Notes: generated by a model from the sequence alone, not told the origin. 64,000 bases of DNA from Microbacterium sp. VKM Ac-2870 (GCF_015350795.1 NZ_JADKSH010000003.1:640919-704918), one strand, 5' to 3'. Shown: positions 27,239-39,672, counted from the stretch's first letter. Numbers and translations are program-made.

Positions 27239-28360
27239 TCAGGAGTCGGTGGTCGGCTTACTCTTCTGCGACTGCTTCTTCGCGCGCTGCTTATTCACCG
27301 GCTGCTGACGCTTCGGAGCCTCGGCCTTCGCCTTCTGCGCTTCTTCGTAGAGGCGCTGCTGCTCAGCCTGGTACCTCTCGAGCGGGATGATCTTCCCGTT
27401 CGCGTCGATCGCCTTCCCCTTGCGTGCGAGCCGTTCCTCGCGCGCCTTCGCCGCGTCGGAGCCGGGTGTCGGCAGGTTCCTGATGACCAGGAACTGCTGC
27501 ACCATCGTCCAGATGTTTGAGGTGAACCAATAGAGCACGACGCCGAGTGGGAAGAAGACACCGGAGAAGATGAAGGCGAGCGGCAGGATGTAGAGCATGA
27601 TGCGCTGCATCTGGTACGCCTGACCGGTCTTCGCCTCGGGGGAGAGGTTCTTCGAGATGATCTGCAGCTGAGTGAGGAACTGCGACGCGATCATCAGGAT
27701 GACCAGGACCACCAGGATGATGACGGTGACTTCCCAGCCGTCGGGCTTCTGGTTGATCGCCTCGATGAGGCTCGTGTGCAACGGCGCGACGCCGAAGAGC
27801 TTGGCTTCGTAGAACTGCCAGGTGAGGTCCTTGCTCAGCAGACCGACACCGCCGAAGCCCCACTCGGCATGCTTCTTGACGTCACTGAGGGTGTAGAACA
27901 TGCCGAGGAGGATCGGCATCTGCACCAAGAGGGGAAGACAGCTCGAAACCGGGGTGGTGCCGTGCTTCTTGTACAGCGCCATCGTTTCGCGGCTCATCGC
28001 CTCGCGGGAGAGCTGATCCTTCTTACCGCGGTACTTCTCCTGGACTTTTCGCAGTTCAGGAGCGATTTCCATCATCTTGCGCTGGCTCTTGATCTGCCGA
28101 ACGAAGAGCGGAATCAGGGCGCTGCGCACCACGATGACCAAGCCCATGATCGACAGCACCCACGTCAGTCCGGCGTCGGCCGGCAAACCTACCGACGTGA
28201 AGATCCAGTGCCAGAACACGAGAATCGCCTCGACGATCCACTTGAACGGCCACATGATGGTGCTGAAGAAGTCGAGGCTGCTCGACGGTGCGGGCGTCGT
28301 CGGCGTCGGAACCACCGGGGTCGGCGTCGCGGCAGCGGCGGCATACAGAAGATCCAGCAC
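27239..28360 (-). CDS. yidC: Membrane protein insertase YidC
   Basis: This 373-residue insertase places proteins in the cytoplasmic membrane, alone or with Sec. The conserved five-helix core runs from about 30 to 290: the first core helix with KWIVEAILVFWHWI, then the coiled cytoplasmic hairpin (MMEIAPELRKVQEKYRGKK), then GTTPVSSCLPLLVQMPILLGMFYTL and LYWFTSNIWTMVQQFLV. The C-terminal tail is Lys/Gln-rich, as in Gram-positive YidC that bind ribosomes. It uses GTG at 28360 with AAAGGA upstream, overlapping the yidD stop region. Confidence 0.95.
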   Translation of the reverse strand: MLDLLYAAAAATPTPVVPTPTTPAPSSSLDFFSTIMWPFKWIVEAILVFWHWIFTSVGLPADAGLTWVLSIMGLVIVVRSALIPLFVRQIKSQRKMMEIAPELRKVQEKYRGKKDQLSREAMSRETMALYKKHGTTPVSSCLPLLVQMPILLGMFYTLSDVKKHAEWGFGGVGLLSKDLTWQFYEAKLFGVAPLHTSLIEAINQKPDGWEVTVIILVVLVILMIASQFLTQLQIISKNLSPEAKTGQAYQMQRIMLYILPLAFIFSGVFFPLGVVLYWFTSNIWTMVQQFLVIRNLPTPGSDAAKAREERLARKGKAIDANGKIIPLERYQAEQQRLYEEAQKAKAEAPKRQQPVNKQRAKKQSQKSKPTTDS

Positions 28361-28363
28361 GGA

Positions 28364-28750
28364 TCAGTCCTTTCTCGGCGTCGAACCCTCAGGCTCGACG
28401 TCTATGGATGGCACGACGAACCCGTGGCGGGTCAGATCGTGTCGGAAGTGCGCGTGCATGGGCACGTCATCGATTCCACCACGAGCCCAGGGGTGGCAGC
28501 GCGCCAGCCGGGCAGCCGTGAGGGCAGAACCCTTGAGCAATCCGTGCTGTTGCACGGCGCCCACGGCATATGCAGAGCATGAGGGGTAGTACTTGCAGAC
28601 GTCGCCATAGACGTGCGAGATCGTCGCCCGGTATCCGTGCAGCAGAGCGAGGCCGGCGTTGCGCGGCAGAAGGGGAAGCGCGCGAACGGCAGCGCGTGCC
28701 GACAACTGCGCCGAACCGAGCGAATAGGAGGGGAGCGTCGTCGTACTCAC
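28364..28750 (-). CDS. yidD: Membrane protein insertion efficiency factor YidD
   Basis: This 128-residue protein has the YidD core with the hallmark CKYYPSCSAYAVGAVQQHG and the following RLARCHPWARGGIDDVP. It is a peripheral membrane helper of YidC-dependent insertion. The GTG at 28750 overlaps the rnpA stop by 4 bp and yidC starts 3 bp after its stop, so rnpA, yidD and yidC are translationally coupled. The C-terminal tail is longer than in the minimal family form. Confidence 0.92.
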   Translation of the reverse strand: MSTTTLPSYSLGSAQLSARAAVRALPLLPRNAGLALLHGYRATISHVYGDVCKYYPSCSAYAVGAVQQHGLLKGSALTAARLARCHPWARGGIDDVPMHAHFRHDLTRHGFVVPSIDVEPEGSTPRKD

Positions 28751-29085
28751 GCTGCCGCCCGTCGTGACAAGCACCGCGTGACTTCATCACGCAACTGGGT
28801 GAAGTCGGCGGATGCCGCCGAGGGCAGTGCCCGGATCACGACGTCCGCTCCGCGAGTGACGCCCGGCAGAGTTCCTGCACAGACGGCTTTCAGGCGCCGC
28901 CGCACCGTATTGCGGATGACGGCGGTGCCGACCTGTTTACTGACGATGAAGCCGAACCGTGCGGGACGGTCTTCGGCGGTCGTGATGACGTAGGTCACCG
29001 TGTGCGGCGCGGCACAGCGGACACCCCTGCGGACGACGGTCTTGTACTCCGCCCCGCGGGTGATGCGGTTCCCGCGCGCCAGCAC
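28747..29085 (-). CDS. rnpA: Ribonuclease P protein component
   Basis: This 112-residue basic protein is the protein subunit of RNase P, which matures tRNA 5' ends. It begins LARGNRITRGAEYKTVVRRG and has the RNR-type motif RFGFIVSKQVGTAVIRNTVRRRLKAV. The start is set at the GTG at 29085, 10 bp after rpmH; a longer frame reads through rpmH in another frame and is not credible. It lies in the conserved rpmH-rnpA-yidD-yidC order. Confidence 0.93.
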   Translation of the reverse strand: MLARGNRITRGAEYKTVVRRGVRCAAPHTVTYVITTAEDRPARFGFIVSKQVGTAVIRNTVRRRLKAVCAGTLPGVTRGADVVIRALPSAASADFTQLRDEVTRCLSRRAAA

Positions 29086-29095
29086 TTTCGTCGGA

Positions 29096-29233
29096 TCAGG
29101 CGGACAGCTCGGTACGACCCTTGCCGCGGCGAGCGGAAAGGATCGAACGGCCGGCACGCGTGCGCATGCGGGCGCGGAAGCCGTGCTTCTTCGCGCGACG
29201 GCGGTTGTTGGGCTGGAACGTGCGCTTGCTCAT
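29096..29233 (-). CDS. rpmH: 50S ribosomal protein L34
   Basis: This 45-residue, very basic ribosomal protein starts [20 protein letters not shown] and continues with the invariant [15 protein letters not shown]. The ATG at 29233 has GGAG eight bases upstream. It opens the minus-strand operon that runs to rsmG, back to back with dnaA. Confidence 0.97.
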   Translation of the reverse strand: MSKRTFQPNNRRRAKKHGFRARMRTRAGRSILSARRGKGRTELSA

Positions 29234-29394
29234 GAGGATCACTCCGGATCGTCGGTCACCCGAACGCTCTAGACCGGGGACACGGGGTACAGGGACTGTC
29301 CTGACGCGTCCGAAGGCGCTCCAGGGCATAAGTCAACCGACTAAGGCTACGTCGAGAATGACGAGAATTCAAACTGAGAGCCCCGGGCGACACA

Positions 29395-29503
29395 TTATCC
29401 ACGGACTGTGGATAGCGTGTGGTGAAGACACGCGGGCCGGATCTACCCTGGATTTTGCTCTTCATAGGCTCGCTGACTACCGTGACACCGGTAGTTATCC
29501 ACA
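29395..29503. promoter_or_regulatory. DnaA boxes in the rpmH-dnaA gap
   Basis: A perfect TTATCCACA lies at 29495-29503. TTATCCACG at 29395-29403 and TGTGGATAG at 29407-29415 (reverse of CTATCCACA) are one-mismatch boxes facing each other. They are placed for DnaA autoregulation. The rest of the 327-bp gap (29234-29560) shows no gene. Confidence 0.75.
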
Positions 29504-29560
29504 GGCACGGTCGTCGTCGATGTTCGCCTGTCCCGCATCGATCGCACCCCCGGAGGGGAC

Positions 29561-30979
29561 ATGTCACAGCACGAAGTTCCGGATGTCCCCGTCTGGACGG
29601 CAGTGCTGGCAGAACTCTCCGACGACGAGCGGGTCACTCCGCAGCTGCAGGGCTTTCTCAGCCTCGCCGTCGCCCAGGGTGTCATGGGAGGCACTCTCTA
29701 TCTCGACGTGCCGAACGACCTGACGGCGGCGCAGCTCAACAAGCGACTGCGAGCGCCGATCATGGAAGCGCTCGCGCGCGTCGAGGCGGAGCCGGCGGCC
29801 TCGACGTTCCGCGTGGTCGTCAATCCCGAACTCGCCGATGCCCACCTCACCGTGCCCGTCCCCGTGCAGTCAGCCTCTGCTCCTGTGTCGATCGGACGCC
29901 CCGCGGCCGACGACTACGCCGAGACGGCGCCCGCACCGTCTCGCAACGACACCCGTTTGAACCCCAAGTACAGCTTCGACAACTTCGTCATCGGACAGTC
30001 CAACCGTTTCGCCCACGCGGCGGCCGTGGCGGTCGCCGAAGCACCTGCCAAGGCGTACAACCCGCTCTTCATCTATGGCGATTCCGGGCTCGGTAAGACC
30101 CATCTCCTGCACGCCATCGGCGACTACGCGCTCAGTCTCTATGCCGGCATCCGCGTGAGATACGTCTCGAGCGAGGAGTTCACGAACGACTTCATCAATT
30201 CGATCGCCAACAACCGCGGCTCCGCATTCCAGGCTCGCTACCGCGACGTCGACATCCTCATGATCGACGACATCCAGTTCCTGCAGGGCAAAGCCGAGAC
30301 GCAGGAAGCGTTCTTCCACACCTTCAACACGCTCCACGACCACGACAAACAGGTCGTGATCACCAGCGACGTGCCGCCGCGTCTGTTGACCGGCTTCGAA
30401 GACCGTATGCGCAGCCGGTTCGAGTGGGGGCTGATCACCGACGTGCAGGCGCCGGACCTCGAAACCCGTATCGCGATTCTGCGCAAGAAGGCGCAGTCGG
30501 AGCGGCTTCTGGTGCCCGACGAGGTGCTGGAGTACATCGCGACGAAGGTCTCGAGCAACATCCGCGAACTCGAGGGCGCTCTCATCCGTGTATCCGCCTT
30601 CGCCAGCCTGAACCGATCGACCCTCGACATCTCGCTGACCCAGACCGTCCTGCGTGACATCGTCGACACCGATGACGCGAACGTCATCTCACCGACCGAC
30701 ATCATCACGGCGACGGCGCAGTATTTCCGTCTCTCGGTCGACGACCTCTACGGGTCCAGCCGGTCGCAATCGATCGCGACGGCCCGCCAGATCGCGATGT
30801 ACCTGTGTCGCGAGCGCACGAGCCTCTCTCTCCCCAAGATCGGTCAGCTCTTCGGCAACCGCGACCACACCACGGTCATGTACGCCTACAAGAAGATCAG
30901 CGAGCTCATGAAGGAGCGCCGCTCGATCTACAACCAGGTCTCTGAGATCACCACGCAGCTCGGTCGCGTCGGACGCTGA
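29561..30979 (+). CDS. dnaA: Chromosomal replication initiator DnaA
   Basis: This 472-residue AAA+ initiator binds DnaA boxes and opens oriC. Domain I (1-90) and a short linker precede the AAA+ domain that starts [22 protein letters not shown]. Walker A is [15 protein letters not shown], Walker B is [13 protein letters not shown], and the arginine-finger region is [18 protein letters not shown]. The C-terminal DNA-binding domain ends with the signature [27 protein letters not shown] ribosome site precedes the ATG. Boxes lie on both sides of the gene. Confidence 0.97.
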   Translation: MSQHEVPDVPVWTAVLAELSDDERVTPQLQGFLSLAVAQGVMGGTLYLDVPNDLTAAQLNKRLRAPIMEALARVEAEPAASTFRVVVNPELADAHLTVPVPVQSASAPVSIGRPAADDYAETAPAPSRNDTRLNPKYSFDNFVIGQSNRFAHAAAVAVAEAPAKAYNPLFIYGDSGLGKTHLLHAIGDYALSLYAGIRVRYVSSEEFTNDFINSIANNRGSAFQARYRDVDILMIDDIQFLQGKAETQEAFFHTFNTLHDHDKQVVITSDVPPRLLTGFEDRMRSRFEWGLITDVQAPDLETRIAILRKKAQSERLLVPDEVLEYIATKVSSNIRELEGALIRVSAFASLNRSTLDISLTQTVLRDIVDTDDANVISPTDIITATAQYFRLSVDDLYGSSRSQSIATARQIAMYLCRERTSLSLPKIGQLFGNRDHTTVMYAYKKISELMKERRSIYNQVSEITTQLGRVGR

Positions 30980-31000
30980 GTCGACGTCGCTGCTCCTCGA

Positions 31001-31026
31001 GACCCTCGGTGGTGACACCGGGGGTC
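31001..31026 (+). terminator. dnaA terminator hairpin
   Basis: GACCCTCGGTG-GTGA-CACCGGGGGTC forms an 11-bp stem with one T-G pair, 22 bp after the dnaA stop. There is no T-run. Confidence 0.55.
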
Positions 31027-31079
31027 TTCTGCGTCGCGTGCTCTTGACAACCCGGCATCCGCGGCCCCAGTATTCGCGT

Positions 31080-31290
31080 TCTGCACAGTGTGGAAAGCCT
31101 GTGGATAACTCGACATCTTCGTGGACTGCTGTGAGTCGATGGGCCGAGGCTGTGGATGACATGCTCCGGACGGCGACGGCGCGAAGGGTGTCATTCACCT
31201 GCTCACCGCACGCCGCTCACAAGTTACACGCGTGTGGTTACGGTGCAACGACAGCGATCGCCGAAGTTGTCCACAGTTTCCACAGCTGTT
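31080..31290. other. oriC: Replication origin oriC (dnaA-dnaN gap)
   Basis: The 441-bp dnaA-dnaN gap holds a cluster of DnaA boxes. TGTGGATAA at 31100-31108 is a perfect box on the minus strand. TGTGGATGA (31151-31159) and TTGTCCACA (31267-31275) have one mismatch; TGTGGAAAG (31089-31097) and GTTTCCACA (31276-31284) have two. AT-richer stretches lie between them. No gene is present. Confidence 0.85.
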
Positions 31291-31420
31291 AACACCATGA
31301 CAGAGACCTTCATTAGAGAAACCCATTCGATCACCTCGACGATCGAGCGGATGCCGGGACAATCCGTTCCGGTCGGGGCACTAGCATGGGAGAGCCCTAC
31401 TCGACGTCAAGGGAGCGCCA

Positions 31421-32563
31421 GTGAAGTTCCACGTGAATCGCGATGTGTTCAGCGAGGCCGTGTCGTTCGTTGTCAAGCTCCTGCCGCAGCGCAACCCTCA
31501 GCCGATCCTGGCCGGTGTGCTGATCGAAGCATCCGACGCCGGCCTGTCACTGGCGGCTTTCGACTACGAGGCCTCGGCCCGGACGACCATCGAAGCCACC
31601 GTCGACGACCCCGGCACCATCCTGGTACACGGGCGTCTGCTCTCGGAGATCGCCAGCCGCCTGCCCAACGCACCGATCCAGATCGAAGTCGGTGACGACG
31701 ACGGCATCGTCCTCACCTGCGGTTCGGCCCGGTTCACGCTCTCGTCGATGCCCGTGCAGGAGTACCCCGCGATTCCCGAGGTATCCGGAGAATCCGGGCT
31801 GGTACCGGCGGAGGACTTCGCCACTGCCATCGCTCAGGTCGCCTTCGCAGCCTCACGCGACGACGTCACTCCCGTGCTGACGGGCGTGCAGCTCGAGGTC
31901 GCCGGCACGGGACTGAGCCTGGTCGCCACCGACCGCTACCGCGTCGCTCTTCGCGATGTGCAGTGGGACGGCGGCGGTGTCGCGACCGACGATGCGACCA
32001 CGGCGCTGGTTCCGGCTCGCACTCTGACCGAGGTCGGCAAGACGTTCGCTCACTCCGGCGACATCCAGATCTCCTTCTCCGGATCGGGTGATCGCGAGAT
32101 CATCGCCTTCACCTCGGGCAACAAGACCGTCACTTCGCTTCTGATCAAGGGCAACTTCCCGCCCGTGCGCCGGCTGTTCCCCGAGCAGACCGACCACTAT
32201 GCGGTCGTGAACACCGCCGAGCTCGCCGAGGCCGTGCGTCGTGTCGCGCTCGTGCTCGATCGCTCGGCCCCGCTGCGTTTCACGTTCACCGATGAGGGCG
32301 TATCGATGGATGCCTCGGGAACCGAGCAGGCGCGCGCGACCGAATCGGTCGACGCCACCCTCGCCGGCGAAGAAGTGACCCTCGGACTCAACCCTCAGTA
32401 CCTGCTCGAAGCGCTCGGCGCCGTGAAGAGCGAGTTCGCCCGCATCACCTTCACCTCGAGCGACAATGCGAACAAGCTCAGCCCGGTGCTGATCACTCCG
32501 CAGACCTCGGGCACACCCGAGAGCTTCAAGTACCTTCTGCAGCCGAACCTGCTGCTGCGCTGA
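31421..32563 (+). CDS. dnaN: DNA polymerase III sliding clamp (beta subunit)
   Basis: This 380-residue clamp holds DNA polymerase III on DNA as a ring of two subunits with three similar domains each. It begins MKFHVNRDVFSEAVSFVVKLLPQRNPQPILAGVLI and has the domain-boundary segment TGVQLEVAGTGLSLVATDRYRVALR. The C-terminus (ESFKYLLQPNLLLR) departs from the common MPMRL-type end. The GTG at 31421 follows an AGGGAG ribosome site, and TAGCAT at 31382-31387 is a possible -10. Confidence 0.96.
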   Translation: MKFHVNRDVFSEAVSFVVKLLPQRNPQPILAGVLIEASDAGLSLAAFDYEASARTTIEATVDDPGTILVHGRLLSEIASRLPNAPIQIEVGDDDGIVLTCGSARFTLSSMPVQEYPAIPEVSGESGLVPAEDFATAIAQVAFAASRDDVTPVLTGVQLEVAGTGLSLVATDRYRVALRDVQWDGGGVATDDATTALVPARTLTEVGKTFAHSGDIQISFSGSGDREIIAFTSGNKTVTSLLIKGNFPPVRRLFPEQTDHYAVVNTAELAEAVRRVALVLDRSAPLRFTFTDEGVSMDASGTEQARATESVDATLAGEEVTLGLNPQYLLEALGAVKSEFARITFTSSDNANKLSPVLITPQTSGTPESFKYLLQPNLLLR

Positions 32564-32654
32564 GTTCCCCGCGTCTCGATGCGGTCTGCTCGCTCAATGG
32601 CCGGGGTCACCGACGACAACGCAGCGCGTCGGCGCCGCCGAATAGGCTTGATCA

Positions 32655-33842
32655 GTGATCGTGGAGCAGCTCAGTCTCGTCGACTTCCGCAACTATGCGG
32701 CAGCCGACGTGACCTTGGCGGCCGGCGCGAACGTCTTCGTCGGCCGTAACGGTCAGGGAAAGACGAATCTCGCCGAGGCCATCGCCTTCTTCGCCACTCT
32801 CGGTTCGCATCGCGTTTCGCAGGACGCACCGATGGTGCGAGATGGTGCGGATGCCGCGATCGTCCGCATGAGGCTGGCGTACGGAGAGCGACGGGTGCTG
32901 CTCGAAGTCCAACTCAACCGTTCGGGCAGCAACAAGGCGCGCGTCAACGGTTCACCGGTGAAGACCGCGGAGCTGCCGCGTTACGCCCAGGTGGTGCTGT
33001 TCGCGCCGGAAGATCTGCAGATCGTCCGCGCCGATCCGTCGGCCCGGCGCCGCTTCGCCGATCAGCTCCTCATCCAGCGTGCGCCGCGCATGGCCGGCGT
33101 TCTGGCCGACTACGACCGTGCCCTCAAGCAGCGCACTGCACTGCTGAAGTCGGCGCGGGCCCGCGGCATCCGCGGTGAAGCGTTGTCGACCCTCGATGTC
33201 TGGGACGACAAGCTCGTGCAGTTGGGTACCGACGTTATTCGGGCGCGGTCGGTTTTGGCCGATGATCTGGCGGGACCGGTCGCTGACGCCTACACCGCGA
33301 TCGCCGGTGAAGACCACCGTCCCGAATTGGAGTGGATGCTGTCGATCGGCGGCTCCGACCCCGATGACGACGAAGGTGGTGACGCTGCGGCACCGCGACA
33401 CGCGGGGGCGGGATCGCTGACCGCCGAGGAGATCGGTCGCCAGTTCCGCGAGATGCTCACTGCGCGCCGCTCGGCGGAACTGGAGCGCGGGCTCACTCTC
33501 GTCGGACCCCATCGTGACGATCTGCTCCTGCGCGTGCGCGGTCTCCCGGTCAAGGGCTACGCGTCGCACGGAGAATCATGGTCGGTGGCGCTCGCGCTGC
33601 GTCTTGCATCGGCGCAGTTGCTGCGCGCGCAGTCGCAGCTGGGCGACCCGGTGCTCATCCTCGACGACGTCTTCGCGGAGCTCGATGCCGACCGGCGTTC
33701 CCGTCTTGCGGCACTCGTGGAAGGATACGAGCAGGTCGTCGTCACGGCCGCCGTCGAAGAAGATGTGCCGAGCGCGCTGCGCGCGCGGACGGTGAGGGTC
33801 GTCGCGGGAACCATCGTGGAGGGTGACGTCGATGACCGATGA
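32655..33842 (+). CDS. recF: DNA replication and repair protein RecF
   Basis: This 395-residue SMC-like ATPase helps load RecA at gaps. It begins with LSLVDFRNYAAADVTL and Walker A GRNGQGKTNLAEAI, has the central FAPEDLQIVRADPSARRRFAD, the signature-region GPHRDDLLL, and Walker B DPVLILDDVFAELDADRR. It uses GTG at 32655. The last 11 bp overlap the DUF721 gene, so the two are coupled. Confidence 0.95.
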   Translation: MIVEQLSLVDFRNYAAADVTLAAGANVFVGRNGQGKTNLAEAIAFFATLGSHRVSQDAPMVRDGADAAIVRMRLAYGERRVLLEVQLNRSGSNKARVNGSPVKTAELPRYAQVVLFAPEDLQIVRADPSARRRFADQLLIQRAPRMAGVLADYDRALKQRTALLKSARARGIRGEALSTLDVWDDKLVQLGTDVIRARSVLADDLAGPVADAYTAIAGEDHRPELEWMLSIGGSDPDDDEGGDAAAPRHAGAGSLTAEEIGRQFREMLTARRSAELERGLTLVGPHRDDLLLRVRGLPVKGYASHGESWSVALALRLASAQLLRAQSQLGDPVLILDDVFAELDADRRSRLAALVEGYEQVVVTAAVEEDVPSALRARTVRVVAGTIVEGDVDDR

Positions 33843-34317
33843 GCTTCCCGAGACCGTCGGCACGTACCTGCGCCTGCGCGGGTTGGAGCCCTCGCCGCGC
33901 ACGGCGCGCCGACGGAAGAAGCGCGCTGCCGAAGACGACGACAAGCAACCCTTCGCGCCCGGGCGAGATCCCAAAGGCGTCGGCGATGTGTTGGCCGATC
34001 TCACGCGGCAGTCGGGATGGGATGCCCAACTCGCCCGTGAAGATCTGGTGCTGCAGTGGACGGATGTCGCGGGCGAAGAGACCGCGCGGCACGCGCATCC
34101 CGTCGCCCTCTCCGATGGTCTGCTCACCGTGCAGTGCGACTCGACGGCATGGGCGAAGAACCTGCAGCTCATGCGTGGCGAGATCGTGACGCAGTTGATG
34201 CGCCGGTTCCCTGAAGCCGGTGTGCAGAACGTCCGATTCGTGGGGCCGGACGTCCCCTCGTGGAAATGGGGCCCCAGAGCCGTTCCAGGGCGCGGTCCTC
34301 GCGATACCTACGGCTAG
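33832..34317 (+). CDS. DUF721 (DciA-like) protein
   Basis: This 161-residue protein has a charged N-terminal region and a DUF721 domain (about 45-150: VLADLTRQSGWDAQLAREDLVLQWTDVAGE, LTVQCDSTAWAKNLQLM). DUF721 proteins between recF and gyrB are relatives of DciA, the helicase-loading factor of bacteria without DnaC, so a role in loading DnaB is likely. The ATG at 33832 is preferred because GGAGGG lies nine bases upstream; an earlier in-frame GTG at 33823 abuts that site. Confidence 0.85.
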   Translation: MTDELPETVGTYLRLRGLEPSPRTARRRKKRAAEDDDKQPFAPGRDPKGVGDVLADLTRQSGWDAQLAREDLVLQWTDVAGEETARHAHPVALSDGLLTVQCDSTAWAKNLQLMRGEIVTQLMRRFPEAGVQNVRFVGPDVPSWKWGPRAVPGRGPRDTYG

Positions 34318-34372
34318 GGAGGGTCCGACGGCATCCGGAACGATTTCAGCGCGCCACAGGGCCGTTTTGCGG

Positions 34373-34400
34373 ACTTTCGAGGCCACTCTGGGGGTAGAAT
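34373..34400 (+). promoter_or_regulatory. Candidate gyrB promoter
   Basis: TAGAAT at 34395-34400 is a good -10, with ACTTTC (34373-34378) 16 bases upstream as a weak -35. It is 40 bp before the gyrB start, in a 123-bp gap. Confidence 0.4.
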
Positions 34401-34413
34401 GAGTTGTCTCTGA

Positions 34414-36498
<2,085 letters not shown>

Positions 36499-36552
36499 TC
36501 GCGCGCTGCTCCGGCCGCCGCACGTCGAGACTGAACGACACGAGAGAACATC

Positions 36553-39129
36553 ATGACTGACGAAGAACGCCCCGACCCGAACGCCGGCCACAACCACGGC
36601 AACATCGACCAGGTCGACCTCCAGGTCGAGATGCAGCGCAGCTATCTCGACTACGCGATGAGTGTGATCGTCGGCCGCGCCCTTCCGGATGTGCGCGACG
36701 GGCTCAAGCCCGTGCACCGCCGTGTGATCTACGGCATGTACGACGGCGGCTACCGTCCCGACAAGAGCTTCAACAAGTGCGCCCGCGTCGTGGGCGAAGT
36801 GATGGGTCAGTACCACCCGCACGGCGACACGGCGATCTACGACGCTCTCGTGCGACTCGTGCAGCCGTGGTCGCTGCGGTACCCGCTCGCCGATGGCCAG
36901 GGCAACTTCGGTTCGCCCGGCAACCAGGGCGCGGCAGCGCCCCGGTACACCGAGACCAAGATGGCCGCGCTCGCCATGGAGATGGTCCGCGACATCGACG
37001 AAGACACCGTCGATTTCGAGGACAACTACGACGGCAAGACCCAGGAACCCGTCGTCCTGCCGTCGCGCTTCCCGAACCTTCTCGTCAACGGCTCGGTCGG
37101 CATCGCGGTCGGCATGGCCACGAACATCCCGCCACACAACCTGCGCGAGGTCGCCGCCGGTGCGTTGTGGGCGCTCGAGAACCCCGAGGCCTCGCGCGAG
37201 GAACTCCTCGAAGCGCTGATGGGCCGCATCCACGGACCGGACTTCCCGACGGGTGCGCAGATCCTCGGCACGAAGGGCATCCGCGAGGCCCAGCGCACCG
37301 GCCGCGGCTCGATCACGATGCGCGCCGTCGTCAACGTCGAAGAGATCCAGGGCCGTACGTGCCTCGTGATCACGGAGCTTCCGTACCAGGTCAACCCCGA
37401 CAACGTCGCCCTGAAGATCCGCGACCTCGCGCGCGACGGCCGCATCACGGGCATCGCCGACATCCGCGACGAGACCAGCGACCGCACCGGTCAGCGCCTC
37501 GTGATCGTCCTCAAGCGGGATGCCGTCGCCAAGGTCGTGCTGAACAACCTGTACAAGCACACGCAGCTGCAGGAGAACTTCGGCGCCAACATGCTGGCGA
37601 TCGTCGATGGCGTGCCGCGGACGCTCGCCCTCGACGGCTTCATCTCGTACTGGATCGAGCACCAGGTCGAGGTCATCGTCCGGCGCACCGCGTACCGGTT
37701 GCGCAAGGCCGAAGAGCGGATGCACATCCTCCGCGCCTACCTGAAGGCACTCGATGCACTCGACGAGGTCATCGCGCTGATCCGTCGTTCGCCGACGGTC
37801 GACGAGGCACGCGAGGGCCTGAAGTCGCTGCTCGAGATCGACGACGTGCAGGCCGACGCGATTCTCGGAATGCAGCTGCGCCGCCTCGCGGCCCTCGAGC
37901 GCCAGAAGATCATCGACGAGGCCACTGAGCTCGAGACGCAGATCGCCGACCTCAACGACATCCTCGTGTCGCCCGTGCGTCAGCGCACCATCATCAGTGA
38001 CGAACTCACCGGCATCGTGGACAAGTTCGGTGACGAGCGCCGTACGAACATCCTGCACGGCTTCGACGGCGACATGTCGATGGAAGACCTCATCCCCGAA
38101 GAGGAGATGGTCATCACCGTCACGCGCGATGGGTACATCAAGCGCACGCGCAGCGACAACTACCGCTCGCAGCACCGCGGCGGCAAGGGTGTCAAGGGTG
38201 CCCAGCTGCGCGCCGACGACGTCGTCGAGCACTTCTTCGTGACGACCACGCACCACTGGCTGCTGTTCTTCACGACTAAGGGTCGCGTCTATCGCTCGAA
38301 GGCGTACGAGGTGCCGGAGGCCGGTCGCGACGCCAAGGGTCAGCACGTTGCGAACCTCCTCGCGCTGCAGCCCGGCGAAGAGATTGCCCAGATCCTCGAC
38401 ATCCGTGACTACAAAGTGGCACAGTACCTGGTGCTCGCCACCCGCGACGGCAAGGTGAAGAAGACCTTCCTCAGCGAATACGACACCAACCGTCAGGGCG
38501 GCATCATCGCGATCCGCCTGCGCGGACAGGAAGAGCAGGACGGCGACGAGGTCGTCAGTGCCTTGCTCGTCGACGAGACCGACGACATCCTGCTCATCTC
38601 GCGCCACGGTATGTCGTTGCGCTTCACCGCCACCGATGAGTCGCTGCGTCCGATGGGTCGCTCGACCGAGGGTGTCAAGGCGATGTCGTTCCGCGAGGAC
38701 GACACGCTCCTGTCGGCATCCGTGGCCAAGGACGATGCGTTCGTGTTCGTGGTGACCGAGGGTGGCTACGCCAAGCGCACCGCCGTCGACCAGTACCGAC
38801 TTCAGGGACGCGGTGGTTTGGGTATCAAGGTGGCCAAGCTGAACGAGGATCGCGGTGTTCTCGCGGGCGGTCTGATCGTGGGTGAGGACGACGAGGTCTT
38901 GGTGGTTCTTGCTAGTGGCAAGGTGGTACGCTCTGCGGTGGCCGAGGTGCCTGCGAAGGGTCGCGACACGATGGGAGTGGTTTTCGCCCGTCCCGACGAC
39001 GAAGATCGCATCCTCGCAATCGCCCGAAACTCTGAGCGAGCGCTCCGCCAGGAGCAGGACCCGGCCGACACCCCCGACGCCGAAGAACCCCCCGCTTCGC
39101 GCCCCGAAGGAAGTGACACTGACGCATGA
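36553..39129 (+). CDS. gyrA: DNA gyrase subunit A
   Basis: This 858-residue subunit cuts and rejoins DNA. The breakage domain starts [30 protein letters not shown], has the quinolone-resistance region [19 protein letters not shown], and the active-site tyrosine in [10 protein letters not shown]. The C-terminal half contains the beta-pinwheel blades, including the GyrA box-like [10 protein letters not shown]. The residue matching E. coli Ser83 is Thr, and the Asp equivalent to Asp87 is kept. The stop overlaps the DUF3566 gene (ATGA). Confidence 0.97.
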   Translation: MTDEERPDPNAGHNHGNIDQVDLQVEMQRSYLDYAMSVIVGRALPDVRDGLKPVHRRVIYGMYDGGYRPDKSFNKCARVVGEVMGQYHPHGDTAIYDALVRLVQPWSLRYPLADGQGNFGSPGNQGAAAPRYTETKMAALAMEMVRDIDEDTVDFEDNYDGKTQEPVVLPSRFPNLLVNGSVGIAVGMATNIPPHNLREVAAGALWALENPEASREELLEALMGRIHGPDFPTGAQILGTKGIREAQRTGRGSITMRAVVNVEEIQGRTCLVITELPYQVNPDNVALKIRDLARDGRITGIADIRDETSDRTGQRLVIVLKRDAVAKVVLNNLYKHTQLQENFGANMLAIVDGVPRTLALDGFISYWIEHQVEVIVRRTAYRLRKAEERMHILRAYLKALDALDEVIALIRRSPTVDEAREGLKSLLEIDDVQADAILGMQLRRLAALERQKIIDEATELETQIADLNDILVSPVRQRTIISDELTGIVDKFGDERRTNILHGFDGDMSMEDLIPEEEMVITVTRDGYIKRTRSDNYRSQHRGGKGVKGAQLRADDVVEHFFVTTTHHWLLFFTTKGRVYRSKAYEVPEAGRDAKGQHVANLLALQPGEEIAQILDIRDYKVAQYLVLATRDGKVKKTFLSEYDTNRQGGIIAIRLRGQEEQDGDEVVSALLVDETDDILLISRHGMSLRFTATDESLRPMGRSTEGVKAMSFREDDTLLSASVAKDDAFVFVVTEGGYAKRTAVDQYRLQGRGGLGIKVAKLNEDRGVLAGGLIVGEDDEVLVVLASGKVVRSAVAEVPAKGRDTMGVVFARPDDEDRILAIARNSERALRQEQDPADTPDAEEPPASRPEGSDTDA

Positions 39130-39527
39130 GCACGGTAGCCGACAAGCTCGCCAAGAAGTCCTCGAGCAAGACCAGCTCCAAGCAGGTGCGCCTGCGCCTG
39201 GTCTACGTGGACTTCTGGTCCGCCGTGAAGCTGTCGTTCCTCGCGGCGGTCGCCCTGGCGATCGTCACGGTGGTGGCGAGCTTCCTGGTGTACATGGTGC
39301 TCAGCACGACCGGTCTGCTCGGCAAGATGAACGACCTGTTCACCGCGTTCGATGACAACTTCAAGCTCACCGACTACGTGAACCTCGTTCAGGTGATGGC
39401 GTTCTCGTCGATCGTCGCGATTTTGAACCTCATCGTGATTACGGTGCTCGGTGCGGTCATCGCCGGAATCTACAACCTCATGGTCAAGGTCACCGGCGGT
39501 CTGCTGGTCGGGTTCACGTCCAACTGA
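39126..39527 (+). CDS. DUF3566 membrane protein
   Basis: This 133-residue protein has a basic Ser/Lys-rich N-terminus, two membrane helices (about 32-58 and 98-122) and the DUF3566 landmarks [18 protein letters not shown] and [21 protein letters not shown]. It overlaps gyrA by 4 bp and precedes tRNA-Ile and tRNA-Ala, the conserved actinobacterial order. Its function is not known. Confidence 0.88.
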   Translation: MSTVADKLAKKSSSKTSSKQVRLRLVYVDFWSAVKLSFLAAVALAIVTVVASFLVYMVLSTTGLLGKMNDLFTAFDDNFKLTDYVNLVQVMAFSSIVAILNLIVITVLGAVIAGIYNLMVKVTGGLLVGFTSN

Positions 39528-39565
39528 CTCGATTTTCTGTTTGCCCGCTCGTCGGGTAAAGTCTT

Positions 39566-39594
39566 GGAGGTTGACGGCGGCAACGCCGACCTCC
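39566..39594. terminator. Hairpin before tRNA-Ile
   Basis: The inner CGGCG-GCAA-CGCCG stem is perfect and is flanked by GGAGG and CCTCC outer arms. It could end the gyrBA transcript or shape the tRNA leader. Confidence 0.4.
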
Positions 39595-39598
39595 GGAC

Positions 39599-39672
39599 GG
39601 GGCTATAGCTCAGGCGGTTAGAGCGCTTCACTGATAATGAAGAGGTCCCAGGTTCAAGTCCTGGTAGCCCCA
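39599..39672 (+). tRNA. tRNA-Ile(GAT)
   Basis: GGGGCTA pairs with TAGCCCC in the acceptor stem. The D-arm is AGCTCAGGCGGTTAGAGC, the anticodon arm CTTCA-CTGATAA-TGAAG gives anticodon GAT, and the T-arm contains GGTTCAAGTCC. CCA is encoded at 39673-39675. Confidence 0.97.

Noticed and set aside
39541..39598. tRNA-Ile promoter from TTGCCC and TAAAGT
   Set aside because: The two hexamers are only 10 bases apart, too close for a sigma-70-type promoter.
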